From NCBI RefSeq assembly GCF_046233715.1, contig NZ_JBJNRJ010000004.1, positions 62,001 to 126,000 on the forward strand: DNA of 64,000 nt, read 5' to 3'. The position numbers and the translations under genes are program-made. The notes beneath the pieces were generated by a model that saw nothing but the letters and a program-made list of their open reading frames with translations, did not search any database and was not told the DNA's origin. Position 1 is the stretch's first letter; every line of letters begins with the position of its first letter. The stretch comes from Trujillonella humicola (GTDB lineage Bacteria > Actinomycetota > Actinomycetes > Mycobacteriales > Geodermatophilaceae). Shown piece by piece: positions 10,790 through 19,160 of the stretch.

Positions 10790-11846
10790 GGGGGTCCTGC
10801 GCCGGCTGGTCGACGAGCCGCTGGGCGTCGCCGACGCCGACCGCGCCCACGTCGCCGGCTGCGCCACCTGCCTGGCCGGCCTGGAGGCCGCCCGCGCCGA
10901 CACCCGCGCCGTCGCCGCGGCCCTGGGGGCCGGGGCCTCCCGGGATGTCGACGTCGACGCCGGCTGGGCCCGCCTGTCGGCCGCCGCGCCCGCCCGCCGC
11001 GCACCTGCCCCGGCCCGCCGCCGCTGGGCTCCCGCGCTGCGCCGCCCGGCGGTGGCCGCCCTCGGCGCCGTCGTCGTCCTCTCCGGCGCGGGCGTGGCCG
11101 CGGCCAACGACTGGCTGCCGATGTTCCGGACGGAGCAGATCGAGCCGATCGCCCTGCAGGAGCGGGACCTGGTCGCGCTGCCGGACCTGTCGGCGTTCGG
11201 CGACCTCGAGGTCACCGGCGACGTCGAGCCGGTGGAGGTGCCCGACGCGGCGACCGCGCGGGAGCGCACCGGCCTGCCCGTGCCGCAGGTCGCCGACCTG
11301 CCGACCGGCGTGAGCGGCGAACCGTCCTACCTGGTGGTCGAGCCGGTGAGCGCGGTGTTCACCTTCTCGGCCGAGCAGGCGGCGCGGACGGCCGCCGAGT
11401 CCGGTGCGGAGCTGCCCGTGCCGCCGCCGGGCCTGGACGGCGGCCGGGTGCTGCTGGAGGCCGGCCCGGCCGTCGCGGCGGTCTGGACCCAGCGCTCGGG
11501 TCTGCCCGTCCTGGCCGTCGGCCGGGCCGTGGCCCCCACCGCCTCCTCCGACGGCGTGCCCTTCGAGACGGTGCGCGACTACCTGCTGTCCCTGCCGGGC
11601 CTGCCCGCGGACGTCGCCGAGCAGCTGCGGACCTTCTCCGCCGACGCGACCACGCTGCCGCTGCCCGTGCCGGCCCGCATGGTGACCACCTCCGAGGCCG
11701 AGGTCGACGGCGTGGAGGCCACCGTGCTCGAGTCCCGGGACGGCACCATGGCCGGCGTGGTCTGGGTCTCCGACGGCATCGTCACCGGGGTGGCCGGGGC
11801 GGTGAGCACCGACGAGGTGCTCGCCGTCGCCCGGGCGCTGGGCTGA
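10773..11846 (+). CDS. Membrane-anchored anti-sigma factor-like protein
   Basis: Predicted to hold the upstream ECF sigma factor inactive. The N-terminal cytoplasmic part contains HVAGCATC (residues 27-34), a minimal zinc-binding HxxxCxxC signature of ZAS-type anti-sigma domains. One transmembrane helix follows at about residues 90-110 (VAALGAVVVLSGAGVAAA), then a roughly 250-residue extracytoplasmic domain that I do not recognise. That domain resembles the sensory part of RskA-like proteins in layout but is longer. The gene starts inside the sigma-factor gene (17-bp overlap), implying coupled translation, and is followed 9 bp later by an ABC transporter. Confidence 0.75.
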   Translation: MRHPTEGVLRRLVDEPLGVADADRAHVAGCATCLAGLEAARADTRAVAAALGAGASRDVDVDAGWARLSAAAPARRAPAPARRRWAPALRRPAVAALGAVVVLSGAGVAAANDWLPMFRTEQIEPIALQERDLVALPDLSAFGDLEVTGDVEPVEVPDAATARERTGLPVPQVADLPTGVSGEPSYLVVEPVSAVFTFSAEQAARTAAESGAELPVPPPGLDGGRVLLEAGPAVAAVWTQRSGLPVLAVGRAVAPTASSDGVPFETVRDYLLSLPGLPADVAEQLRTFSADATTLPLPVPARMVTTSEAEVDGVEATVLESRDGTMAGVVWVSDGIVTGVAGAVSTDEVLAVARALG

Positions 11847-11854
11847 CGACGCCG

Positions 11855-12820
11855 GTGGAGGACACCCGGACCGCCGCCGAGTTCCTCGCGCAGCTGCCGC
11901 AGTCCCCGGCGGTCTGGTGCTCCGGCCTGCGCAAGCGCTACCGGCGCCGGGCGGCGGTCGACGGCGTCTCCTTCACCGTGGGCCGCGGCGAGGTGGTCGG
12001 CCTGCTCGGCCCCAACGGGGCCGGCAAGACCAGCGTCATCAAGATGCTGCTGGGCCTGGTGCGACCCGACGCCGGCGAGGTGATGCTGCTCGGCCGGCCC
12101 GGCCGGGACGCGCGCTCCCGCGAGCGGGTCGGTTACCTGCCCGAGCTCTTCCGCTACCAGCCCTGGCTCACCGCCGCGGAGGTGCTCGCGCTGCACACCC
12201 GGCTGGCGGGCGTGCCGATGAGCGAGGCCGAGGGGCGGGAGCGGCTGGACGCCGTCGGCCTCGACGGGCGCGCCGCCGACCGCGTCGGGGGCTTCTCCAA
12301 GGGCATGCAGCAGCGGCTGGGCCTCGCGGTCGCGCTGGTCGGCCGGCCCGAGCTCGTCGTCCTCGACGAGCCGACCAGCGCGCTGGACCCGATCGGCCGG
12401 GTCGACGTCCGCGACCTCGTGCTGTCGCTCAAGGCGCAGGGTGTGGCGGTGCTGCTGAACTCGCACTTGATCGGCGAGGTGGAGCGGGTGTGCGACCGGG
12501 TGGTGATCCTCGACCACGGGCAGGTGCGGGCGGCCGGGACGCTGGCCGAGCTGCTCGGCCGGCGGGAGGTGCGGCTGCACCTGGGCGGCGTCGACGGCCG
12601 CGCCGAGGCGCGGCTGCGCGCGGCGGGCGAGGTCAGCGCCTCGGGGGACCGGTTCACCGTCGTCCTCCCGGACGGCGACGACGGCGCGGCGGTGCCGGCG
12701 CTCGTCGCCGACCTCGTCGCCCTGGGGGTCGCGGTGCACGCCGTGGAACCGGCGCGGATCAGCCTGGAGGAGCGGCTGCTGGGGATCCTGCGGGCCGGGC
12801 ACGGGGACGGCGCCCGGTGA
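11855..12820 (+). CDS. ABC-2 type transporter ATP-binding subunit
   Basis: ATPase of an exporter or membrane-remodelling ABC system. Walker A is LLGPNGAGKTSVIKM, the signature is FSKGMQQRLGLAVAL (with SKGMQ in place of LSGGQ, typical of the CcmA/drug-export group), Walker B is LVVLDEPTSALDP, and the switch His is in LLNSHLIGEVE. The extra C-terminal 90 residues form the usual accessory domain of this class. It is 321 aa from GTG 11855. The stop overlaps the permease start by 4 bases (GTGA). Being downstream of the sigma/anti-sigma pair, it is probably controlled by or co-transcribed with them. Confidence 0.92.
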   Translation: MEDTRTAAEFLAQLPQSPAVWCSGLRKRYRRRAAVDGVSFTVGRGEVVGLLGPNGAGKTSVIKMLLGLVRPDAGEVMLLGRPGRDARSRERVGYLPELFRYQPWLTAAEVLALHTRLAGVPMSEAEGRERLDAVGLDGRAADRVGGFSKGMQQRLGLAVALVGRPELVVLDEPTSALDPIGRVDVRDLVLSLKAQGVAVLLNSHLIGEVERVCDRVVILDHGQVRAAGTLAELLGRREVRLHLGGVDGRAEARLRAAGEVSASGDRFTVVLPDGDDGAAVPALVADLVALGVAVHAVEPARISLEERLLGILRAGHGDGAR

Positions 12821-13668
12821 CGGCGGTGCTCACGGTGGCGCGGCTGACCGTGCGCGAGGCCGCCCGCCGCCGGGTGCTGTGGGCGCTGGCCGTGCTCACC
12901 CTCGCCCTGCTCGCGCTCAGCGGCTGGGGGTTCTCCCGGCTGACCGGGCTGGACACCGGGTTCGGCGACCTCACCTCCGGGCAGGCCCGGCTGGTCGCCT
13001 CGCAGCTGCTCAACCTGGTGATGTTCGGGCTCAGCCTCGTCGCCGCGCTGGGGACCGCCTTCCTCGCCGGTCCGACGGTCGCCGGCGAGATCGAGTCGGG
13101 GATGGCCCTGTCGGTGCTGGCCCGGCCGCTGCGGCGCTCGGCGGTCCTGCTGGGCAAGTGGCTGGGACTGGTGACCGTCGGCTGCGGCTACGTGGTGGTG
13201 GCCGGGCTGGCGCAGTTCCTCGTCGTCCGCTGGACGGTCGGCTACTGGCCGCCGGAGCCGGCGATCGGCCTCGCGCTGCTCGCCGCGCAGACGGTCACCC
13301 TGCTCACCCTCGGGCTGCTGCTCTCGAGCGTCATCTCGCCCATGGCCTCCGGCGTGGTGGCGGTCGGGCTGTTCGGCGCCACGTGGGTCGCCGGGATCGT
13401 CGGCAACGTGGGGCAGGTGCTCGGCAACGAGGGCGTCGAGCGGGTCGGCACCGTGTCGCGGGCTCTGCTGCCCACCGACGGTCTGTGGCGCGGGGCCATG
13501 CACGCGTTCCAGGACCCGTCCGCGCTGCTCACGCTGGGGCCCGAGGGGGCCGGCTTCCCGTTCCTCGGCGAGGCCCCGCTCAGCACCGGCTACCTGCTCT
13601 GGGTGCTGGCGTGGGTCACCGGGGTCTGGGCCCTGACCGCGGTGGTGCTCGACCGCCGCGACGTCTGA
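12817..13668 (+). CDS. ABC-2 type transporter permease
   Basis: Membrane partner of the upstream ATPase, 283 residues with about six hydrophobic helices. The first is ALAVLTLALLALSGWGF, and helices later include SQLLNLVMFGLSLVAALGTAFL and LLAAQTVTLLTLGLLLSSV. The cytoplasmic ESGMALSVLARPLRRSAVLLGKWLG segment is the conserved coupling region of ABC-2 permeases. Its start codon shares the GTGA with the ATPase stop. The substrate is unknown. The 3' end is 1 bp from the convergent acyltransferase-like gene, so transcripts from both sides meet here. Confidence 0.9.
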   Translation: MTAVLTVARLTVREAARRRVLWALAVLTLALLALSGWGFSRLTGLDTGFGDLTSGQARLVASQLLNLVMFGLSLVAALGTAFLAGPTVAGEIESGMALSVLARPLRRSAVLLGKWLGLVTVGCGYVVVAGLAQFLVVRWTVGYWPPEPAIGLALLAAQTVTLLTLGLLLSSVISPMASGVVAVGLFGATWVAGIVGNVGQVLGNEGVERVGTVSRALLPTDGLWRGAMHAFQDPSALLTLGPEGAGFPFLGEAPLSTGYLLWVLAWVTGVWALTAVVLDRRDV

Positions 13669-13669
13669 G

Positions 13670-14458
13670 CTACGGAGTCGCGGACCGGTCCGACGCCCGC
13701 CGGGCGGGGGGCCGCCAGCCGGTGGTGTCGCGCCGCGGCGGGAGTCCGGCCGGCATCGGGTCGGGCTCGGGCAGCAGCTCGCCGCGGCCCGGGGCCAGCT
13801 CGGCCGGGTCGAGGGTGATGGACCGGAACCGTCCCTCGACCAGGGCCGGGGCCAGCGCCGGCTGCACCTCGCGCACGTGGTCGCCCGCCGTCGCGACGAC
13901 GAAGTCGCACGGCGTGCTGGCCGGCGACCCCAGGTAGGGGCGGGACGTGGCGCCCGCCATCGGGAACCACGGCAGCCCCATCGCCTGCACCAGCTGCAGC
14001 ACGCCGTCGTCGAGGATCGTCACCATGCCCTCGGCGCCGCAGTCGCGGGCGTACCGCCAGATCCCGTGGCACAGCGCGAGGCTGACCTCGGCGCCGGCGC
14101 TGCCGGCGCGGTAGCGCGGGTCCACGGCCAGCGTCGCGACGTCCCAGGTCTCGCGGCCGGCGAGGCCACGGGCGGCCAGCGCGCCGGGCGCGTCGAGGTG
14201 CCAGGGCTCCCCGGCCATGTCGGCCAGCGACTTCAGCCGGCCGGTCTCGTCGGGGAGGATCAGGCGCGCGGTGCCCAGGGCCGCCCCGTCGGCGTCGTCG
14301 ATCACCGCGACGAAGCGCGACCGGCCCTCGTAGGGCCCGTACTCGGCCTCCATGACCTCCGGCGTGTTGCCGAAGGCCTGGAGGAAGACCTGCGCCTCGA
14401 CCCGGCGGGCGGCGTCCCGCTCGGCCGGAGTGTGGGCGACGAGCAGCCGCAGCGCCAT
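13670..14458 (-). CDS. GNAT-fold acyltransferase-like protein
   Basis: A 262-residue protein with the fold pattern of the acyl-homoserine-lactone-synthase/N-acyl-amino-acid-synthase branch of GNATs. It contains EAQVFLQAFGNTPEVMEAEYG near the N-terminus, FVAVIDDADGAALGTARLIL, then ETWDVATLAVDPRYR and a long helix with CHGIWRYARDCGAEGMVTIL. No substrate can be inferred. The C-terminal 50 residues are Pro/Arg-rich. It starts 1 nt after the stop of the SpeD-like gene (TGA C ATG), so the pair is certainly co-translated, which suggests a two-step reaction: amine formation and then acylation. Confidence 0.65.
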   Translation of the reverse strand: MALRLLVAHTPAERDAARRVEAQVFLQAFGNTPEVMEAEYGPYEGRSRFVAVIDDADGAALGTARLILPDETGRLKSLADMAGEPWHLDAPGALAARGLAGRETWDVATLAVDPRYRAGSAGAEVSLALCHGIWRYARDCGAEGMVTILDDGVLQLVQAMGLPWFPMAGATSRPYLGSPASTPCDFVVATAGDHVREVQPALAPALVEGRFRSITLDPAELAPGRGELLPEPDPMPAGLPPRRDTTGWRPPARRASDRSATP

Positions 14459-14459
14459 G

Positions 14460-14888
14460 TCAGAAGGACTTCGCGACGAGCGGGGCGGCGGAGAACCAGT
14501 CCCGCGTGAAGGCGACGGCGGTGTCGACGTCGAACGCCTTGCACGTGTACAGGTCGACCGAGAAGAACAGCCGCGGCTGCTCCCAGGCGTAGAAGTGGGC
14601 GCCCGAGGTCTCCCAGTGGATCCAGCCGGCCCAGCCGTAGAGGTCGGAGCGGTGCGTCACCGGCTCGATGAGCTGGACCATCCCGACCTCGCGGGACAGT
14701 GCCGACAGGTACCGCCGGATCTGCCCGTCGTCGACCGGCCGGGCGGGGACGCCCTCGATGACCAGCCGCTGCCGGAGGATCTCCGGGGCGAGGTCGCGCC
14801 AGTCCTCCGCCGCCGTCGCGAGGGGGCGGTCGGCGCTGCGCAGCAGGCGGTGGCGGACGAGCTCACTGGCGGGGGAGGACGAGGTCAC
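14460..14888 (-). CDS. S-adenosylmethionine decarboxylase (SpeD)-like protein
   Basis: A 142-residue homologue of bacterial pyruvoyl-dependent AdoMet decarboxylase. The region ETSGAHFYAWEQ aligns with the SpeD self-cleavage/active-site block, with Ser95 in the place of the pyruvoyl-forming serine, and VDLYTCKAFDVDTAV matches the FTCG block with Cys116. The active-site His of the usual SHxxxH pattern is not in its normal position (Tyr instead; His98 is nearby). Activity may therefore be altered; neofunctionalised SpeD homologues that decarboxylate arginine or ornithine are known. GTG 14888 begins the only plausible frame. Upstream is a GGDEF-EAL gene; downstream is a GNAT-like acyltransferase 1 nt away. 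Confidence 0.65.
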   Translation of the reverse strand: MTSSSPASELVRHRLLRSADRPLATAAEDWRDLAPEILRQRLVIEGVPARPVDDGQIRRYLSALSREVGMVQLIEPVTHRSDLYGWAGWIHWETSGAHFYAWEQPRLFFSVDLYTCKAFDVDTAVAFTRDWFSAAPLVAKSF

Positions 14889-14973
14889 CCGATCATGGTG
14901 ACCGGATCGCTACCCAGCGCGCTTGATCACCTACGGCGTGTCGCCGAGGGGAACGAGGGCGTCCGGAATGCCG

Positions 14974-17301
14974 TCAGTTCTGGCCGACACCGGAACTGAG
15001 CTCGGGGACCAGGGTCGCGCTCGGCAGGCCGGTGTCGGATGCCGCGAGCCAGACGAGGAAGTCGTCCACCGGCATCGGCCGGGCGATGGCGTACCCCTGG
15101 GCGACGTCGCAGCCCAGCCGGGCGAGCGTCGCGCTGGTCGCGAGCGTCTCCACGCCCTCGGCCACCAGGCTCAGGCCCAGCGCGTGGACCAGCGCCACGG
15201 TGTGCTCCACGATCGCGGCCGCGCGAGGGTCGCGATCGACGTCCGCGGTCAGCGAGCGGTCCAGCTTGAGCTCGTCGGCGGGCAGGTGCCGCAGGTAGGC
15301 CAGCGAGCTGTAGCCGGTGCCGTAGTCGTCGATCGAGGTCCGGACGCCGAGCCGGCGCAGGTCCCCCAGGACGGTCCGGCCGCGCTCGGGATCGGCCATG
15401 AGGTTGTCCTCGACGAGCTCCAGGGTCAGCGCCGCGGTGGGCAACCCGTGCCGGGCCAGGGCGGCGGCGACCTTCTCGGGCAGGTCGAGGTCGGTGACGT
15501 TGGCGGCCGAGAGGTTCACCGAGACCGGCACCCGGCGGTCGGCCCACCAGCGCGCGGTCGCCGCCAGCGCCAGCTCGAGCACCCGGTCGGTGAGCGGCCG
15601 CAGGAGGCCGGCCTGCTCCGCGGCAGGGAGCAGGTGTGCGGGGGAGAGCAGCCCCCGGGCGGGGTGGTTCCACCGCACCAGGGCCTCGGCGCCGACGACG
15701 CTGCCGTCGCGCAGGTCCAGCTGCGGCTGCAGGAAGACGACCAGCTGGTCGTCCACCTCGAGGGCGGTCCGCAGCTCCTCCATGGTGCGCAGCCGGTCGC
15801 TGCCCGCCGTGCCGGTGACGGGGTCGGGGACGTAGACGTGCACGCCCTCGCGGGCGCTCTTGGCGCTGTACATGGCCACGTCGGCGCAGTGCAGCAGCTC
15901 CTGCACGGTCGTCGCCGGGGCCGGGGTCGTCGAGACGCCGATGCTGACCCCGACGTGCAGCCGGACGCCGGTCACGGTGAAGGGTTCCAGCAGCAGCGCG
16001 CGCAGCCGCTCGGCGAGGACCTGCGCGGTCTGCACGCCGGTGTCCGGCAGCACGATGCCGAACTCGTCACCGCCGAGCCGGGCGAGCACGTCGTCGCGGC
16101 GCAGCGCGCCGCGCAGCCGGGGGCCGATGAGCCGCAGCAACTCGTCGCCGGCGGAGTGCCCGAGGCTGTCGTTGACCTCCTTGAAGCCGTCCAGGTCCAG
16201 CAGCAGGAACGCCGCGGGCCGCTCGACGGTGGCCGTGGCGACCACCTGCTGGGCGCGCTGGAGCAGCGCCCGGCGGTTGGCCAGGCCGGTCAGCTCGTCG
16301 GTCCGCGCCTCGCGCTGCACCTGGTTGAAGCCGCGCACCTCGTGGAAGGTGACGCCGATGCGGGCCAGGCCGGCCAGCACGCAGCCGATCGCCAGCCAGG
16401 CCGAGACCGGCGGCATGGGGTGTGTCCAGCCGGTGCCCAGGACGACGAGGCTGGCGACGATGCAGGCCAGCGGCAGGGCCAGCAGCCGCCACCCGAGGCG
16501 GGAGCTGCGCGGCCCGGGCACCGGGACCGGCCGCTCCGTGGCGCCTGCGGCGGCCGCCGCGGCGAGGACCACGCAGACCAGCCAGCCGAGCTCGAGCGGG
16601 CCGCCGTCGACGTAGGCGTCGTGCATCTTCAGCGCGAAGAGGACGATGTCCGAGGCGCAGATGAAGAACAGCCCCACGGCGAGCAGGGCCAGGGTGCGGT
16701 CCAGGCGCACGCCGAGGATCGAGCCCACCGCGACGAGCACGCCGATGAGCAGCACCGTCGTCGCGGGCGGGAACAGGTCCGCCGCGGCGACCGTGGGCTC
16801 GCCCGGTGCGGGGTAGAGGTAGGGGCCGAGCACGAACGCGACCCCAGCCGCCAGGCTGCCGAGGCCGCCGATGAGCCCGTCGAGCCACATGCTCGGGTGG
16901 AACCGGTGCACCCGCGTGCGGATGAGCACGAAGATCGGCACGTACATGCTGATGTAGGCGGCGAAGGAGACGGCCACCGCCGGCGTCGACACCGGACCGT
17001 TGCCCTCGAGCCCGGACGACAGCACGCGCAGCGCGTTGCCGATGCCGCCCAGGGCCAGCGCGGTCGCCAGCCCCCACCACGCCCACCGCTCGGAGGGCAC
17101 GCGGCGCGCGGCCGCGACGCAGGCCGCGGCCGCGGCGAGGTAGGGCAGGTTGTAGAGGACGACGTCGAAGGTGCGGTCCCACGCCGCGCCGGCGGGCCGC
17201 CACACGACCCCGACCGCGAAGAGCGCGGTCAGGCCGATGGTCAGGTACAGCAGGCGCACGGGTCGCCGCGGCGCGGGGACCCTCGGTCGCTGCCTCAACA
17301 T
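14974..17301 (-). CDS. Membrane GGDEF-EAL cyclic-di-GMP enzyme
   Basis: Bifunctional synthesis/degradation candidate for c-di-GMP, 775 aa. Residues 15-330 form eight to ten transmembrane helices of a type I cannot assign to a named MASE domain. The GGDEF domain has LLDLDGFKEVNDSLGHSAGD and an intact RLGGDEF with an RxxD inhibitory site (RRDD) five residues before it. The EAL domain has AEALVRWNHP, VNLSAANV, IDDYGTGYSSL, DELKLDRSL and LVAEGVET, so catalytic residues for both activities are present. ATG 17301 opens just before the first helix; GTG 17391 would add 30 residues and place an upstream palindrome inside the gene. The SpeD-like and acyltransferase genes follow on the same strand. Confidence 0.9.
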   Translation of the reverse strand: MLRQRPRVPAPRRPVRLLYLTIGLTALFAVGVVWRPAGAAWDRTFDVVLYNLPYLAAAAACVAAARRVPSERWAWWGLATALALGGIGNALRVLSSGLEGNGPVSTPAVAVSFAAYISMYVPIFVLIRTRVHRFHPSMWLDGLIGGLGSLAAGVAFVLGPYLYPAPGEPTVAAADLFPPATTVLLIGVLVAVGSILGVRLDRTLALLAVGLFFICASDIVLFALKMHDAYVDGGPLELGWLVCVVLAAAAAAGATERPVPVPGPRSSRLGWRLLALPLACIVASLVVLGTGWTHPMPPVSAWLAIGCVLAGLARIGVTFHEVRGFNQVQREARTDELTGLANRRALLQRAQQVVATATVERPAAFLLLDLDGFKEVNDSLGHSAGDELLRLIGPRLRGALRRDDVLARLGGDEFGIVLPDTGVQTAQVLAERLRALLLEPFTVTGVRLHVGVSIGVSTTPAPATTVQELLHCADVAMYSAKSAREGVHVYVPDPVTGTAGSDRLRTMEELRTALEVDDQLVVFLQPQLDLRDGSVVGAEALVRWNHPARGLLSPAHLLPAAEQAGLLRPLTDRVLELALAATARWWADRRVPVSVNLSAANVTDLDLPEKVAAALARHGLPTAALTLELVEDNLMADPERGRTVLGDLRRLGVRTSIDDYGTGYSSLAYLRHLPADELKLDRSLTADVDRDPRAAAIVEHTVALVHALGLSLVAEGVETLATSATLARLGCDVAQGYAIARPMPVDDFLVWLAASDTGLPSATLVPELSSGVGQN

Positions 17302-17617
17302 GGAGAGGTCATCGGCGCCGGGGGGCCGGACCTGCAACGGAGCCGCTCCACCCTCACCCCGAGGGGTGAGCCGCGGCTCGCGATCGGCCACCCCTCTCCC
17401 ATCGGCGCGAGGAACGGTGCGCTGGACCCCCCGTCACCCGATCGAGCGCGTGCCGGTCGGGGGCGGCGGTCGCCGTCCGGGCGGTGGCAGGGTCCCCGGG
17501 CTCTCGTGACGGACGTCGGAGGAGGCCAGCGGAGGTCCCCCAGGGAGCCCGGTGGACCGATGCCTCGGCGGGGGAATCAGCACCTGGACCCGGCTCCGAT
17601 CGCCCTAGCCTCACCGC
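17302..17617. other. Intergenic region with an 18-bp perfect palindrome
   Basis: Divergent gap between the GGDEF-EAL gene and a small gene. It contains CTCACCCCGAGGGGTGAG (17353-17370), a perfect palindrome 52 bp upstream of ATG 17301 and in a suitable position for an operator. Nothing else is recognised in it. Confidence 0.5.
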
Positions 17618-17791
17618 ATGACCCGTTACAGGTTCCTCGACGCGATGGGTGAGGTCGTGGCCGAGCAGGAGTTCGCCGAGCACGCGCTCGCGCTGGCGTG
17701 GGCCGAGGACGAGGCGGACGAGGACGTCCAGCGTGTGGAGTACCTCGGGCCCGAGGGCGACTGGCGTTGGGCGGGGGCACTGGGAGGGTGA
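17618..17791 (+). CDS. Small acidic conserved-looking hypothetical protein
   Basis: A 57-codon frame (starts MTRYRFLDAMGEVVAEQEF, ends GDWRWAGALGG) with strongly G/C-biased third positions, as in the neighbouring genes, supporting real coding. It is rich in Glu, Asp, Ala and Trp and has no membrane segment or known motif. The pattern of a strand (YRFLDA), a helix rich in Ala/Glu and a final WRW strand suggests a small folded domain. It stands alone between the GGDEF-EAL promoter region and a terminator hairpin. Function unknown. Confidence 0.6.
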   Translation: MTRYRFLDAMGEVVAEQEFAEHALALAWAEDEADEDVQRVEYLGPEGDWRWAGALGG

Positions 17792-17867
17792 TGCCGCGCC
17801 CGCGGTGACCGTGCCTCGGAGCCCGCTCGGAGTCGTCCGTCCTGGCGGATCGGGACGCGCGCCTCTG

Positions 17868-17891
17868 CCCCGCGGCCGGCTTGCCGCGGGG
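17868..17891. terminator. Bidirectional hairpin terminator
   Basis: CCCCGCGGC and GCCGCGGGG form a perfect 9-bp stem around a 6-nt loop, extendable with a bulge to include flanking TGC/GCA. It lies between the convergent ends of the small gene (17791) and the DUF222 gene (17909). There is no U-tract, as is usual in such G+C-rich genomes. Confidence 0.6.
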
Positions 17892-17908
17892 TGCAGGGGT
17901 GCAGTGGG

Positions 17909-19126
17909 TCAGACGCGCAGGGGTGGGTGGACGACGATCTGGGTGCCGTCGGGGCGGTAGGTGCGCCAGCGCCGGCCGGGTGGTGCGGTGTCGTCGCGTT
18001 CGACGCGGTAGCCGTGGTGGACCTTGGTGTGGTGGCGTTCGCACAGCAGCCCGGTGTTGTCCAGGGAGGTCTGGCCGCCGAGGGCCCAGTGGATGAGGTG
18101 GTGGACGTCGCAGAACCAGGCGGGGGCTTCGCAGCCGGCGAACACGCAGTGCCGGTCTCGGAGCTCGACGGCCTTGCGGATGTGCGCGGGCACGGTGCGC
18201 TGGGTGCGGCCGACGTCCAGGGGTAGCCCGTCGGGGTCCAGCACGATGCGGGTGACGGTGGCGTCGCAGGCGAGCCAGCGGGCGGCCGCGGCGGAGATCG
18301 TGGCGCCGGTTCCGGTGCGCGCCGCGCCAGGTGAGGGAGCCGGGTCGACCAGGTCGCTCAGCGGCAGGGTGGCGAGCAGGTGCGGCTTGACGGTGCGCAG
18401 CACCGGCAGCTCACCGGAGGCCAGGGCGTTGTCGGCCAGCTGGACCAGGGCGTCGGCGGTGCGCTGTGCGCGGTCGCGCAGGTCTCCGGCGCAGCGGGAG
18501 GCGGCCTGCACCGCTTCCAGGGCGGTGGCGAGTTTCTGCCCGCCGACGGGGTCCAGGGTGCCGCCGAGGGTCCAGTGCCCGTCGGGTTGCTGCACCAGGT
18601 GCGCCGACCGCTGTGGGGTGGGGTCGGGTTCGGGGCCGTCGGTGTCGAGCTTGGCCAGGTAGGTGCCGACCGCCGACTGCAGGTCGCGGTGGGTGCCACA
18701 GGTGGCCACCACGACCAGGGCGGTCTCGATCTCGGCCAGGTCGATGCCCTGGGCGTCGGCCAGGTCCCGGTTCACCGGGGTGGCGATCTCGGCGATCACC
18801 TCCACCTGGTCGGCGCCCAGCAGCCCGGCGGCGAAGGCTGCGGCGGTGGCGGGCAGGTGTTCCAGCGCCCGGCCGTGGCCGACCAGCTGCGACGCCCGGG
18901 ATCCGGACAGCCGCACCACGCCGCGCAGCCAGGACTGCGCGGTCTTGGCGGCGTCGTGCTCGACCGCGCCGCGGACGTCGATCCGGCGCACCACCCGGGT
19001 CAGCTCGGCCTCCAGCCGGTTGGCCGCCGCGGACAGCTGGCGGGCGTGGTCCAGCAGCGCTCCGTCCGGGAGGCCGTCCAGGTCCAGGGCGGCCAGGGCG
19101 TCCAGTGCCGATTGCAGCTCGCCCAC
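17909..19126 (-). CDS. DUF222 / 13E12-family HNH endonuclease
   Basis: A 405-residue member of the actinobacterial 13E12 repeat family: an N-terminal alpha-helical DUF222 domain (residues about 10-270, with SWLRGVVRLSGSRASQLVG) and a C-terminal HNH nuclease (residues about 320-385) with RDRHCVFAGCEAP, CDVHHLIHWALGG and LLCERHHTKVHH, giving the Cys pairs and His-Asn-His core. The family's role is unsettled; copies are often multiplied in a genome and are suspected of being selfish or mobile. GTG 19126 has GGGAGGG 7 bp upstream. A SOS-box-like sequence lies 19-34 bp before the start, implying DNA-damage control by LexA. Confidence 0.9.
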   Translation of the reverse strand: MGELQSALDALAALDLDGLPDGALLDHARQLSAAANRLEAELTRVVRRIDVRGAVEHDAAKTAQSWLRGVVRLSGSRASQLVGHGRALEHLPATAAAFAAGLLGADQVEVIAEIATPVNRDLADAQGIDLAEIETALVVVATCGTHRDLQSAVGTYLAKLDTDGPEPDPTPQRSAHLVQQPDGHWTLGGTLDPVGGQKLATALEAVQAASRCAGDLRDRAQRTADALVQLADNALASGELPVLRTVKPHLLATLPLSDLVDPAPSPGAARTGTGATISAAAARWLACDATVTRIVLDPDGLPLDVGRTQRTVPAHIRKAVELRDRHCVFAGCEAPAWFCDVHHLIHWALGGQTSLDNTGLLCERHHTKVHHGYRVERDDTAPPGRRWRTYRPDGTQIVVHPPLRV

Positions 19127-19144
19127 GACACCCTCCCGACCGGC

Positions 19145-19160
19145 TAGAACGTGTGTTCGA
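19145..19160. promoter_or_regulatory. SOS (LexA) box upstream of DUF222-HNH gene
   Basis: TAGAACGTGTGTTCGA fits the mycobacterial/actinobacterial SOS consensus TCGAAC-RNRY-GTTYGA at 15 of 16 positions, including the RNRY centre. It is 19 bp from the GTG start. Additional CTAGAA/TTCTAG half-sites extend the symmetry on both sides. Confidence 0.7.

Noticed and set aside
14923..17652. Another 900-codon plus-strand frame opposite the GGDEF-EAL gene
   Set aside because: Low-complexity His/Gly/Arg translation; the minus strand carries complete GGDEF and EAL motifs.
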